This document shows, piece after piece, positions 14,209 through 21,046 of a stretch of 33,724 nt of DNA. Origin of the DNA: a virus; IMG/VR virus record IMGVR_UViG_3300050343_000038, positions 1 through 33,724 of that record; one strand, given 5' to 3'. Below the pieces are notes generated by a model that saw nothing but the letters and a program-made list of their open reading frames with translations, was not told the origin of the DNA and ran no database searches. Position 1 is the stretch's first letter. Each line of letters begins with the position of its first letter. Made by a program: the position numbers and the translations under genes.

Positions 14209-16051
14209 AATTAATATCATCGTACTTTTTAGCTTGATAGCCTTTGCCTTGTTCATAATATATTTTATTATCATCCTTCAATCTTTTTAGCCTTTGTTTA
14301 ACAGTAGACTCCTTTAAATCACGCTGCTTACGTATTACTTCGCTTTGTGTAACCCAAATAGATATAGGGTCAACATCTTCAGCCTCAGCTTTTTCTGCTT
14401 GTATTTCAGCAATAGCTACAATAGTTTCATCTGTTTTTGAATCTTTTTCTTTAAAATCATCATATTCAGTTTTAACTAAAACGCCAGAAGTTAAACCCGG
14501 ATAGTTAAGCAAATCAATTTCTCTAAATTTAAAAAACTTAGGATTCATCGGCTTACCGTCTTTTATTAAAGTTTGTGTAAATTCAACCCTCATTTCCTCG
14601 CCCTCGTCTTTCGGTCGTTTAACTGCAAACTCTGCATCAACTGCAGCTGGAAGCACAGAAGAGCCACGAGCTCGTCCAGAACTACTATGCCCTGTATGAT
14701 GTATCAAAGCTATACAGCAACTAAACTCAGACTTTAAATGATCCACACGTTCAATAAATCTATTCATATCTTCAGTGCTATTCTCATTGCCAGCCCCAAA
14801 GTTACGAGCCAAAGTATCTACATATAAACAGCCTATATCTCCAAACTCATCAGCAACCTGGTGGATATGGTTTATAAGATTTAAATGGTCTTTCTCATCT
14901 AAAAACCTTACGCCTCTATCAGATACAAACATTTGAGACTTATGTAAATCATGGCCATAATAATGTTCCCATGCTTGCACACGTCTTGCAATACCTCTTT
15001 GTCCTTCGCCCGCTAAATAAATTATAGGGGTTTGTACGGTTTTATGTGATTGCCATGGAATACCTAGCGAAGAGCATAAAGCCATATCAATAGCAACGAA
15101 AGATTTACCACTTTTAGGTGCTCCGTATATATCAATAACTGAATCTTTTTCCATAATATCTTCAATAACCCATTCAGGCTCTTGTATATTTGTAATTAAA
15201 TCAGATATTCTACGCAACGAAAGCGATGGTTTTTTAGGCTTTGATACTTTCGATTCAATATATTCTTTAAACGATTCTTTAGTATATATATTTCTATAGT
15301 AAGCATCATATAAATCATCTTTTTCATTTAAAGCTTCAGGCACTTTAGCTATAACAACACTGCAATTGTTTTCAGTTAAGTATTCGCTTAACTCATTAGC
15401 GCATTTAAAACCCGCCTCATCGTTATCTGGCCAAATAATAATATCTTTACCAAATATAGGTTGCCAATCCGCTTTTTTCCAACTGTTAACACCACCATGC
15501 CAGGTTGCCGTAGGCCCTTCGTATAACTGGTTTGCCCCTAGTGTAGCCTTTTCGCCTTCGCTTATTAAAACAGGTCCGTCACCGTCTTTATAATAAATTG
15601 GCATTAAGCCGTCAGGCCTTTTTAAATACCAGTTATCGTTATCTTTACAAAAAGGCGCATATTTTTGCTTAATGCTATGCCCTTCTTTAAATCTCATTAC
15701 AACGAATGAATCAGTATATTTTAATAATACTTCAGCTTCGTTAGCTAATAAGCGCATTTGCTCTTGTGTGTATTGTTTGTGTTTTTTTGTTGTTTCTAAT
15801 TTAATAGTTTCTGTAAAACCTGAACCATACATATTTAAGATATCGTTTCTATTTTGATTAAAATGATCTATTAACCATATAACTCCTCCTCCCTCATCTA
15901 ATTCAAAACTAAAAAACAATCCAGTTTCAAGATCAAGGCACCAACTTCCATTAGTGCCCCATCTGTATTCTGAACTGGACTGCTTAGTAGGTTGACCTAA
16001 AAGATGAAGCCCAACTTGAGGAGCCAACTGTACAAAGTCGACTTCTCTCAT
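14207..16051 (-). CDS. Bifunctional primase-helicase (TOPRIM plus RepA-like ATPase)
   Basis: A 614-residue protein. Residues 1-80 resemble a primase N-terminal module without an obvious zinc ribbon (WCLDLETGLFFSFELDEGGG). A TOPRIM domain follows with E166 (VLISEGEKATLGAN) and D209/D211 (IIIWPDNDEAG). Residues about 280-500 are a RecA-like ATPase with Walker A GAPKSGKSF (310-318), Walker B CLYVDTL (D412) and the HHTGHSSSGRARGSS block of RepA/AAA_25 helicases. The last 60 residues (WVTQSEVIRKQRDLKESTVK) look like a winged helix that may bind DNA. It would prime and unwind DNA at the fork. It follows the SSB-like gene with a 2-nt gap and precedes the repeat array. No DNA polymerase is visible, so host polymerase must be used. 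Confidence 0.9.
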   Translation of the reverse strand: MREVDFVQLAPQVGLHLLGQPTKQSSSEYRWGTNGSWCLDLETGLFFSFELDEGGGVIWLIDHFNQNRNDILNMYGSGFTETIKLETTKKHKQYTQEQMRLLANEAEVLLKYTDSFVVMRFKEGHSIKQKYAPFCKDNDNWYLKRPDGLMPIYYKDGDGPVLISEGEKATLGANQLYEGPTATWHGGVNSWKKADWQPIFGKDIIIWPDNDEAGFKCANELSEYLTENNCSVVIAKVPEALNEKDDLYDAYYRNIYTKESFKEYIESKVSKPKKPSLSLRRISDLITNIQEPEWVIEDIMEKDSVIDIYGAPKSGKSFVAIDMALCSSLGIPWQSHKTVQTPIIYLAGEGQRGIARRVQAWEHYYGHDLHKSQMFVSDRGVRFLDEKDHLNLINHIHQVADEFGDIGCLYVDTLARNFGAGNENSTEDMNRFIERVDHLKSEFSCCIALIHHTGHSSSGRARGSSVLPAAVDAEFAVKRPKDEGEEMRVEFTQTLIKDGKPMNPKFFKFREIDLLNYPGLTSGVLVKTEYDDFKEKDSKTDETIVAIAEIQAEKAEAEDVDPISIWVTQSEVIRKQRDLKESTVKQRLKRLKDDNKIYYEQGKGYQAKKYDDIN

Positions 16052-16053
16052 GA

Positions 16054-16680
16054 TTAAAACGGTAGATCGTCTTCAGTTAATTTTGCAGAAGGATCAAACC
16101 TAGGATCACCTTGTTGAGGTGTAATAGTTTGCGAACTAGGGTTAGCAAAATCAAAACCACTGTTTGTGTTTTGCGTTTCTAATACAGGCTCAGCATCCAT
16201 ATCTGTAAAAACAAAGTCTTCTGGTTTATCAACCCATTGCACAAATTCAAACTCAGGAATTGCTGCTTGGCCTACTTTAAACTTTTCAACCTTTGCACCT
16301 GTGTATTTAACGTGCACAACTTTTCCAGGATTGGCATTTATGTCATTCCAAAAGGTTGCACATAAAGAATTAAATCCTTGACTTTCACCCCAACTAAATC
16401 GTCTCCATAACTTTGCTTTGTGTTCTTTTGTATACATCCAAACACTAAAAGCTCTTTTATGCTCTGAAGTTGGTTGTGATTTAGCTACGCCGGGCTTGTC
16501 ATCCCATTGCCAATGGTACCCACCTTCGTAAATACCCCATCCAGTTTTAATTGTTGATGGGTCAATAAGTATGTGCACAATATCTTTATGCTCATCCTCG
16601 CCTGACATCCAACAATTACTTTGTGAACTATGTTTAATAAAAACATTATCACTACTACCATTAATACCCAATATATCCAT
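16054..16680 (-). CDS. Single-stranded DNA-binding-like protein
   Basis: A 208-residue protein. The body has many aromatics and a beta-rich layout (IYEGGYHWQWDDKPGVAK, KAKLWRRFSWGESQGFNSLC, GKVVHVKYTGAKVEKFKVG). The C-terminal 50 residues are low-complexity and end in AKLTEDDLPF, the acidic-plus-Pro-Phe tip typical of SSB proteins, which recruits replication partners. It lies directly before the primase-helicase. TTAAGGAG precedes its ATG. I cannot place the core in a named SSB family from sequence alone, but tail and context agree. Confidence 0.72.
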   Translation of the reverse strand: MDILGINGSSDNVFIKHSSQSNCWMSGEDEHKDIVHILIDPSTIKTGWGIYEGGYHWQWDDKPGVAKSQPTSEHKRAFSVWMYTKEHKAKLWRRFSWGESQGFNSLCATFWNDINANPGKVVHVKYTGAKVEKFKVGQAAIPEFEFVQWVDKPEDFVFTDMDAEPVLETQNTNSGFDFANPSSQTITPQQGDPRFDPSAKLTEDDLPF

Positions 16681-16690
16681 ATTTTACTCC

Positions 16691-16864
16691 TTAATGTAAT
16701 ATAGGTTGCGCGTCATTGCGCCATTTTTCAATTAGTGTATATCTAAATTCAGATACATACTCATCAAAACTCATTTTTATTTCAGCATCTGCTTCTAAGT
16801 ATTCAAGATACTCAAGAACACAGAATTCTGAAAATCTTAATTCTTTATTCGTCTCTGTTGACAT
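16691..16864 (-). CDS. Small acidic protein, unknown
   Basis: A 57-codon gene (MSTETNKELRFSEFCVLEYL, then EADAEIKMSFDEYVSEFRYT) that is helical, acidic and aromatic-rich. It starts 20 nt inside the resolvase-like gene and ends just before the SSB-like gene's Shine-Dalgarno, so it fits exactly between two real genes. No family is recognised. Its charge would allow it to mimic DNA or bind a basic partner, but nothing shows this. Confidence 0.6.
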   Translation of the reverse strand: MSTETNKELRFSEFCVLEYLEYLEADAEIKMSFDEYVSEFRYTLIEKWRNDAQPILH

Positions 16865-17267
16865 AAGCTAAGAAAATATTATTTCTTTTAATTATATCTA
16901 TAAAATCATTCCAACCGCAAGTAAATATTTTTGCATTATCTTTAGGCTCGTCTTTTAATATAGCCCAAAAGGGCATAGCAACTTCAATTGGCCTGCGATT
17001 ATATTTATAAACTAATACAGGTATTCGTGTTTCACCGGCTGATACGCACACTTGATCCCACCAACCGGATTTGTAACCTTTACCGTCACTATAGCATTTG
17101 CATTCAATTGCATAATTTAAAAAATTGATATCACATTCGCCTTTTTTATACATTTGTTCAAAGTTCCTTGTTATATGTATATCAGCTTTATGCTCTGCAG
17201 AAAAATCTTTTAATAGGTTAACAATTGTTCTTTCAAATGCTGCCCCTTTGTTTCTACTATTTACCAT
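16845..17267 (-). CDS. Holliday-junction-resolvase-like PD-(D/E)XK nuclease
   Basis: A 140-residue protein. The N-terminal NKGAAFERTIVNLLKDFS, with E12, then CDINFLNYAIECKCYSDGKG, with D46 and E55-C-K57, give the E...D-(8)-E-x-K arrangement of the archaeal-type resolvase/VRR-like PD-(D/E)XK fold. KSGWWDQVCVSAGETRIPVL continues the core. It is encoded among recombination and replication genes (exonuclease upstream, SSB-like downstream), which suits a branched-DNA or recombination nuclease that resolves replication intermediates before packaging. The exact substrate is not predictable. Confidence 0.72.
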   Translation of the reverse strand: MVNSRNKGAAFERTIVNLLKDFSAEHKADIHITRNFEQMYKKGECDINFLNYAIECKCYSDGKGYKSGWWDQVCVSAGETRIPVLVYKYNRRPIEVAMPFWAILKDEPKDNAKIFTCGWNDFIDIIKRNNIFLAYVNRDE

Positions 17268-17382
17268 TTTTCTTTTCTTTCTTTTTCTTTTTAAATATTA
17301 AATCCCAATTAGCATCAACCTTTTTTTTATCTTCAGGCCTTCTTTTTGAGCCTTTGCCTCCGTGCCATTTAGCCATCTTCAT
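17257..17382 (-). CDS. Small lysine-rich phage protein with KGGKGS-type motif
   Basis: A 41-codon gene, MKMAKWHGGKGSKRRPEDKK, then NWDLIF and a lysine-rich end. The GGKGSKRR...D......NWD.IF pattern is the same as in small proteins of many podo- and siphoviruses that carry KGGKGSAPRK...FDKIFGK. Their function is unknown. It overlaps the upstream gene by 14 nt and the downstream gene by 11 nt, which supports real translation. The alternative start at the third codon (Met3) is possible. Confidence 0.65.
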   Translation of the reverse strand: MKMAKWHGGKGSKRRPEDKKKVDANWDLIFKKKKKEKKNGK

Positions 17383-17515
17383 TTGATTTTAATTTTTCTT
17401 TTAAAAGCTTTTCAACAACAAAAATCATCTTTTGCCCGTTTTTATCGCAATATTGTTTTAATTCTTTATGCGTATCTGGCTTAATCCAAACTGCTTTCAT
17501 TTGTGTATCATCCAT
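17369..17515 (-). CDS. Small ribbon-helix-helix-like protein, possible regulator
   Basis: A 48-codon gene reading MDDTQMKAVWIKPDTHKELK, then YCDKNGQKMIFVVEKLLKEK. A short strand (MKAVWIKP) followed by two helices (DTHKELKQYCDKNG and KMIFVVEKLLKEKL) is the ribbon-helix-helix layout of CopG/Arc-type repressors. These dimers bind short palindromic or repeated operators. TAAGGA precedes the ATG, and it overlaps its upstream and downstream neighbours by 8 and 14 nt. If it is a DNA binder, the shared promoter motif or the 14101-14122 palindrome would be natural targets (inference). Confidence 0.62.
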   Translation of the reverse strand: MDDTQMKAVWIKPDTHKELKQYCDKNGQKMIFVVEKLLKEKLKSNEDG

Positions 17516-18446
17516 GTTTTTTAATCCTTAGAGTCTTAGCTCTGATTGACCTCGCTTCTTTAGGAGGAGTTATTTTTTCGGGCTGAGGTTTATAGTTAAT
17601 CATCGGCCACATTACCGTGTGGGTGTTCGTTTGGCCCCCATCAGCGTCTTTAATTAGTTCTTTTAAAGCTAATTCTGCATCTTGTATAGTTACTTGCAAA
17701 TCTTTAATTAATCTTTTGCTTTCAGTTATTGTTTCGCACAGCGTATCAGCTTTATGCTCTAAACTAATAATATCTTTATTAACATTATTATATACAATGT
17801 TTGCATCATCGCTAGTTGTAGGCGGATAATATAATTTATTTTTTACTCTATGATCAAAATCTAATACTAACGAGTTTAATTCTTTTTGAAACTCAGGTTT
17901 CCTGGAGTATAAATAAATCCTAAAGTCCGTTGATTGCCATAGCACTATAACGGCAGCCCAGCTATAACCCGTGCATTCCATTAATCCTTTGGCTTGCAAT
18001 ACGCCTCGCCACTCTTCCAAATCGTTAGTAGCTATATTCCTTGTGGCTTTGCACTCTATAACACCAGGACCATCTAAAACTATTGTTTCTTGTTCCGGAA
18101 TAATTACATGATCTAAATCGCCGTTTCTAAATGTAACTTCTTTAGCTATACCAGTAGCATCTAAGGAGCCCGCAAGGGGGAGTGTCGAATGTAATACAGG
18201 CTCCTCATAGTCTACTTTTACGCTATCAAGGCCTAATATATTTTTAGCCTCTTCGCATAAAACTGGTTCAAGTAAATCACCCATGCGTTGTAGCATGAGT
18301 TGTGGTGTTTGTTCTGGCAAGTCCCCTTCACTTGCTTTGATAGCAGTGTCAAGCCATTGATTTCTTGTTTGATATTGACTAATACCTTTTATATAAGGTA
18401 GCGTTGAGCAGCTTGCTTGATCGTATCTTGTTTTTTTACCTACCAT
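17508..18446 (-). CDS. YqaJ-type viral recombinase / lambda exonuclease-like nuclease
   Basis: A 312-residue protein from the ATG at 18446, chosen because ATAGGAGT lies 8 nt upstream. A longer reading from 18476 has no such site. The opening RYDQASCSTLPYIKGISQYQ resembles the 'G.S......GLS.Y.T' block of the family. Candidate metal ligands are E60 (GDLLEPVL), D96 (AGSLDATG) and E131-C-K133 (GVIECKATR), and VLQAKGLMECTG supplies the following Gln/Lys helix. The C-terminal part has a coiled coil (KADTLCETITESKRLIKDLQ). Such enzymes resect dsDNA 5'-3' for single-strand annealing. I see no Beta/RecT-like annealase, though an unrecognised small neighbour could do this. Confidence 0.82.
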   Translation of the reverse strand: MVGKKTRYDQASCSTLPYIKGISQYQTRNQWLDTAIKASEGDLPEQTPQLMLQRMGDLLEPVLCEEAKNILGLDSVKVDYEEPVLHSTLPLAGSLDATGIAKEVTFRNGDLDHVIIPEQETIVLDGPGVIECKATRNIATNDLEEWRGVLQAKGLMECTGYSWAAVIVLWQSTDFRIYLYSRKPEFQKELNSLVLDFDHRVKNKLYYPPTTSDDANIVYNNVNKDIISLEHKADTLCETITESKRLIKDLQVTIQDAELALKELIKDADGGQTNTHTVMWPMINYKPQPEKITPPKEARSIRAKTLRIKKHG

Positions 18447-18450
18447 TTTA

Positions 18451-18669
18451 TTAACTCCTATAATATAAATCAGCAATTTCCATTAAAGACAAATCGCTTG
18501 GTATTGTATGCACTTCTTCAGCTTTGCCAGGTTTTTTGTTAATAACCTTCATACTGTTATCGTTATAAATAGTTTTAACATATTTATTAACCCCATAATT
18601 ATTTACTTCAATCTCTTTAACGCCTTGGGACCACTTAACAATTTTTTGTATATCAGTTACAGGAATCAT
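18451..18669 (-). CDS. Small early protein, unknown
   Basis: A 72-residue protein (MIPVTDIQKIVKWSQGVKEI, then YGVNKYVKTIYNDNSMKVIN) with mixed strand/helix character and a C-terminal helix SLMEIADLYYRS. The start overlaps the upstream stop as ATGA, and the stop lies 4 nt before the exonuclease ATG, so it is co-translated. No recognised family. Confidence 0.65.
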   Translation of the reverse strand: MIPVTDIQKIVKWSQGVKEIEVNNYGVNKYVKTIYNDNSMKVINKKPGKAEEVHTIPSDLSLMEIADLYYRS

Positions 18670-18866
18670 AAGTACGACCTATGTATTGCTTTTACTTTTT
18701 TATAGAAAGATATAAAATCTTTTTCACTATAATTAGCATCATCATAATGAAAAACTGTTGACTCTACAGGGTTTTCAATAGGGTTATCTTCAACAACCCT
18801 TAAAAACCATAATAAAAACTCAATTTCTTTTTGATTAAATTTACGTTGATTCAAATTAATATTCAC
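18666..18866 (-). CDS. Small early protein with GTG start, unknown
   Basis: A 66-residue protein beginning at GTG (18866), which overlaps the upstream TGA as GTGA. The sequence NQRKFNQKEIEFLLWFLRVV, then HYDDANYSEKDFISFYKKVK, is helical and charged. Its stop overlaps the next start. No family recognised. The chain of 4-nt overlaps from 18866 to 18666 supports a real operon. Confidence 0.62.
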   Translation of the reverse strand: MNINLNQRKFNQKEIEFLLWFLRVVEDNPIENPVESTVFHYDDANYSEKDFISFYKKVKAIHRSYL

Positions 18867-19039
18867 TGTACTACCCCCATTAAATAAGCAATTTCGGTTA
18901 ACGACTCTCGAACTTTATGTTCGCTTTCACCAACTTGTACTTTTGTTTCGCCTGTTAAAAAGTCTTTGTAGTAACCTCTTATTTCTCGCTTAGGTAAAGA
19001 GATTTGCCCTCCGCCTATAATGTTTAATATTACTTCCAT
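18863..19039 (-). CDS. Small early protein, unknown
   Basis: A 58-codon gene reading MEVILNIIGGGQISLPKREI, then GYYKDFLTGETKVQVGESEH and ESLTEIAYLMG. GAGGAGGT lies 6 nt before the ATG, an unusually strong Shine-Dalgarno. It overlaps the upstream gene by 10 nt and the downstream GTG start by 4 nt. The short beta-hairpin-plus-helix layout recalls small host-takeover proteins, but no family is recognised. Confidence 0.62.
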   Translation of the reverse strand: MEVILNIIGGGQISLPKREIRGYYKDFLTGETKVQVGESEHKVRESLTEIAYLMGVVQ

Positions 19040-19272
19040 TGTTTACCTCCTCTTAATTCCCAATCCATATTGTGATCAGCAATTCTGGTATCTTGATTCC
19101 ATTCGTACACTTTACCGGTGCCAATATGTTTAACATGGTTTATTAATTGTGCTTCGGCATTTGTTTTAGGCATATCTACAATTTCAAATTTATTGCCAAT
19201 TTTTTTTGCAGGAGCAAAGTTTTCGTATTTTAAAATAGTTTGAAAATCTTTATAGCTTTTTTCTATAGGCAT
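19030..19272 (-). CDS. Small early protein, unknown
   Basis: An 80-residue protein: MPIEKSYKDFQTILKYENFA, then KIGNKFEIVDMPKTNAEAQL, INHVKHIGTGKVYEWNQDTR and a short C-terminal WELRGGKQWK. The stop of the preceding basic protein lies 1 nt upstream. It has mixed charge and no transmembrane or catalytic motif that I can see. It is the second gene after the early promoter. Function unknown. Confidence 0.65.
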   Translation of the reverse strand: MPIEKSYKDFQTILKYENFAPAKKIGNKFEIVDMPKTNAEAQLINHVKHIGTGKVYEWNQDTRIADHNMDWELRGGKQWK

Positions 19273-19273
19273 T

Positions 19274-19423
19274 TTACTTCCCCTTCTTTTTAGTTAGTTT
19301 TACTTCGTGACCCTGTTTGATTAACCTAGCTCTTTTCCTAGCCATATAAAATAAGTCTCTTGTCTTAATTGCAACTACCCAACCTAAGCTAGGTAGTTTT
19401 ACTTGTAAAGTGTATCTAGTCAT
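19274..19423 (-). CDS. Small basic protein, first gene of the early operon
   Basis: A 49-residue protein from the ATG at 19423, chosen because TTAAGGAGTT lies 7-9 nt upstream. A longer in-frame reading from 19531 would run across the promoter. The sequence (TRYTLQVKLPSLGWVVAIKT, RDLFYMARKRARLIKQGHEV) is a strand-strand-helix unit with a very basic end (KLTKKKGK). It could bind nucleic acid or RNA polymerase as an early takeover factor, but no family is recognised. Confidence 0.68.
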   Translation of the reverse strand: MTRYTLQVKLPSLGWVVAIKTRDLFYMARKRARLIKQGHEVKLTKKKGK

Positions 19424-19459
19424 GTTATTTAACTCCTTAATTTTATTTAACATACCCCC

Positions 19460-19498
19460 ATTATACAAGGCTAATATATGTTTGTATACCTTTTTATA
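19460..19498 (-). promoter_or_regulatory. Early promoter with shared 16-bp motif
   Basis: The minus strand shows TATAAAAAGGTATACA (19498-19483), whose last six bases serve as a -35-like box. A 17-bp spacer and TATAAT (19465-19460) follow, then GGGGG. The Shine-Dalgarno of the first early gene lies about 25 nt downstream. The 16-bp motif is identical to the one before the nucleotide cassette (10156-10141). Confidence 0.75.
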
Positions 19499-19545
19499 TA
19501 TATTTATGCATGTTATATAAAGGCTCAACAAAGTAAAATAAACAA

Positions 19546-19605
19546 GAGGCCGATATATAAATATGCATACTCCTTAACTCAATATCTCTGTATTTAGTCG
19601 GCCTC
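19546..19605 (-). terminator. Long-loop inverted repeat between late and early regions
   Basis: Arms TCGGCCTC and GAGGCCGA (19598-19605 and 19546-19553 on the plus strand) are perfect 8-bp complements separated by 44 nt. The upstream arm encodes the last residues of the nuclease gene. On the minus-strand transcript the second arm is followed by TTGTTTATTTTACTTTG, which is U-rich. This is the natural place to end late transcription. The large loop makes a normal intrinsic terminator doubtful. Confidence 0.35.
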
Positions 19606-20052
19606 ATTCAAAAAAATTGGTCTAATAATAGGAACAGACGATAAGCTATCTAAAGTGTCTTTAAATGTATCAATTTCTAAAGTAGGGGTGATAATTTTTT
19701 TATCAAATGTGAAGTAGGTCTGGGAGCTTGTATTCGGCTTAAAGAAAATTCGTTTATCAGGCATAAACACAAAAGCAATAATATCATAATGATAATGCTT
19801 ATATATTTGGCTTTGGTTTCTTGAATTTTCAGTTGCAAAAACATATTTACCTTCAGGCGATACATTTCGTGCTTTTACTTGCACAGTGTATTTAGCAGAC
19901 CCTAATTCGCATATTAAATCTGCTGGATGTTTTTCTTGGCATGGAAAACAAAAATCACAATACTCTAAAAGAAATGTTTGCGCTAGCGATTCAGCTAATG
20001 CTCCTAATCTTGAATTTGCTTGGTGCTCTTCGGCTGTTTTTTGTGATGGCAT
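19594..20052 (-). CDS. PD-(D/E)XK endonuclease-like protein (group I intron endonuclease-type)
   Basis: A 152-residue protein. RLGALAESLAQTFLLEY, with E21, then EKHPADLICELGSAKYTVQV and KARN, with D45 and Q58-V-K60, matches the PD-(D/E)XK_5 layout G.LAE......LL..G.....P......DL......Y.VQVK. Q instead of the usual E before K is common in that family. The start overlaps the lysozyme gene by 49 nt, and GAGG lies about 12 nt upstream. It is the last gene of the late/lysis block. It may act as a host-DNA nuclease or a homing-type remnant; there is no intron here. Confidence 0.7.
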   Translation of the reverse strand: MPSQKTAEEHQANSRLGALAESLAQTFLLEYCDFCFPCQEKHPADLICELGSAKYTVQVKARNVSPEGKYVFATENSRNQSQIYKHYHYDIIAFVFMPDKRIFFKPNTSSQTYFTFDKKIITPTLEIDTFKDTLDSLSSVPIIRPIFLNEAD

Positions 20053-20453
20053 TTTTTTAATTCCTCTGAATTAAATATAGCTCGTCTTCCAACCTGCTCC
20101 GCATATTTTGAATCAAGCAGTTCGTCCCCTGCTTTTTCCCATTCACCTAATTCCATATATGCACGCGTTTTACGAAATGCAAGCCATGTGTTTATACCCA
20201 TATTAAAAACTAAATCCACTACAACCATTTGGGCTCGCTCAGGGAATGTTTTATATATAGGCCAGTGCGTATCTAATTTTATAATAACATTTTTAATATC
20301 ATTATCTAATAAAAAATTAGCCTCTTGTTCTGTAATGCCGTTTGATTCTAAGTTCCTACCGATACCTATACTTATAAATCCTTGCGAACATTCATACGGT
20401 TTTAAAACTAAACCTTCCCAGTCAAGTAGTCTTTTTTTTACGCTGTCAAGCAT
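20004..20453 (-). CDS. Endolysin, T4-type lysozyme (GH24)
   Basis: A 149-residue protein from the ATG at 20453, 1 nt past the holin stop. A longer reading from 20564 would run far into the holin gene. The segment WEGLVLKPYECSQGFISIGI is the GH24 active-site block. E13 is the catalytic acid, with C22 at the T4 Asp20 position and S28 at the T4 Thr26 position (E-8-C-5-S instead of E-8-D-5-T). Cys at this place is known to be tolerated in T4 lysozyme. MVVVDLVFNMG matches the T4 ALINMVFQMG core. There is no signal or transmembrane segment, so it needs a holin to reach the cell wall peptidoglycan. The C-terminus is basic. Confidence 0.88.
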   Translation of the reverse strand: MLDSVKKRLLDWEGLVLKPYECSQGFISIGIGRNLESNGITEQEANFLLDNDIKNVIIKLDTHWPIYKTFPERAQMVVVDLVFNMGINTWLAFRKTRAYMELGEWEKAGDELLDSKYAEQVGRRAIFNSEELKKCHHKKQPKSTKQIQD

Positions 20454-20454
20454 A

Positions 20455-20847
20455 TTATTTGCTGTGAACGCCTTTGAATTTTTCTGCTGTTCTAAGCGAT
20501 GACATGCCCAGCAACGATAGAAGTATTGTTGTAAGTTGTGAAAAATCAAACTCAAGAGCTTCAAGTTTTAAATCTGCTCCATTGACTACAGCTATCCAAG
20601 TTGCAATAGGCAAGATAATGTAATGAGTGCAAAGGCTAAACCCACAAACATATCCAATACAGGGTCTCCATGACGATACAAACCAGTTCCCGTTCTTCGC
20701 TTCTTCAGCATTAAGGCTAATTTGTGCTTTATCAAGCGATATAAGTTCTTTTTGTAAGTCATGTGATAATTGTTCTTTTAAATCTTTATCCTGAACAAAT
20801 TTATCCAAGACGTTATTTGCTACTTCAGCAATTTTGGTAATACTCAA
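20455..20847 (-). CDS. Holin, GTA three-transmembrane type
   Basis: About 130 residues if translation begins at the TTG at 20847, which overlaps the preceding TGA as TTGA and has AAAAGG 7 nt upstream. An ATG at 20913 would lie inside the previous gene. An N-terminal helical part (ITKIAEVANNVLDKFVQ) is followed by NGNWFVSSWRPCIGYVCGFS, then LCTHYIILPIATWIAVV and FSQLTTILLSLLGMSS. The W..SWRP......C layout is that of the GTA_holin_3TM family, common in alphaproteobacterial phages and gene transfer agents. It would make the inner-membrane hole that releases the lysozyme encoded next. The start choice is likely but unproven. Confidence 0.75.
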   Translation of the reverse strand: MSITKIAEVANNVLDKFVQDKDLKEQLSHDLQKELISLDKAQISLNAEEAKNGNWFVSSWRPCIGYVCGFSLCTHYIILPIATWIAVVNGADLKLEALEFDFSQLTTILLSLLGMSSLRTAEKFKGVHSK

Positions 20848-21044
20848 AATAAGCCTTTTACTATTAAGGTAAATAATGCAACTACTATTGTAGTAAGACC
20901 ACCAACCAACCAAGCTTTTGTGCTATTAACTGAGCTTTGCAGGTCATCAGTTTTTCGGTAGATGGTCTTCCAACGCTCTTGGCAAATCGCATCATGCTTT
21001 TCTAAATCTGATGCTACTGATGCGATTGTCTTACGTTCTGCCAT
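20844..21044 (-). CDS. Small single-transmembrane protein, holin accessory-like
   Basis: A 66-residue protein with a soluble N-terminal half (ERKTIASVASDLEKHDAICQ, RWKTIYRKTDDLQSSVN) and one C-terminal transmembrane segment (AWLVGGLTTIVVALFTLIVK). The layout resembles XhlA/hemolysin-type phage lysis proteins or a pinholin partner. It lies directly before the GTA-type holin and shares its TGA with the holin TTG. A spanin role is less likely because the membrane segment is at the C-terminus. Confidence 0.62.
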   Translation of the reverse strand: MAERKTIASVASDLEKHDAICQERWKTIYRKTDDLQSSVNSTKAWLVGGLTTIVVALFTLIVKGLF

Positions 21045-21046
21045 TA

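Noticed and set aside
14050-14274. A 74-codon minus-strand open frame across the repeat array
   Set aside because: Its start lies inside the primase-helicase gene and its body is translated 8-bp repeats (SYIISYISYF...). It has no ribosome site, so it is a by-product of the array.
16845-17267. RusA-type resolvase
   Set aside because: RusA has a different Asp-rich pattern. The E...D...E-x-K arrangement here fits a PD-(D/E)XK fold.
19494-19568. A 24-codon open frame after GGAGT between the nuclease gene and the early promoter
   Set aside because: The Shine-Dalgarno-like GGAG is only 1-2 nt from the ATG, the frame runs over the promoter motif, and no neighbour depends on it.
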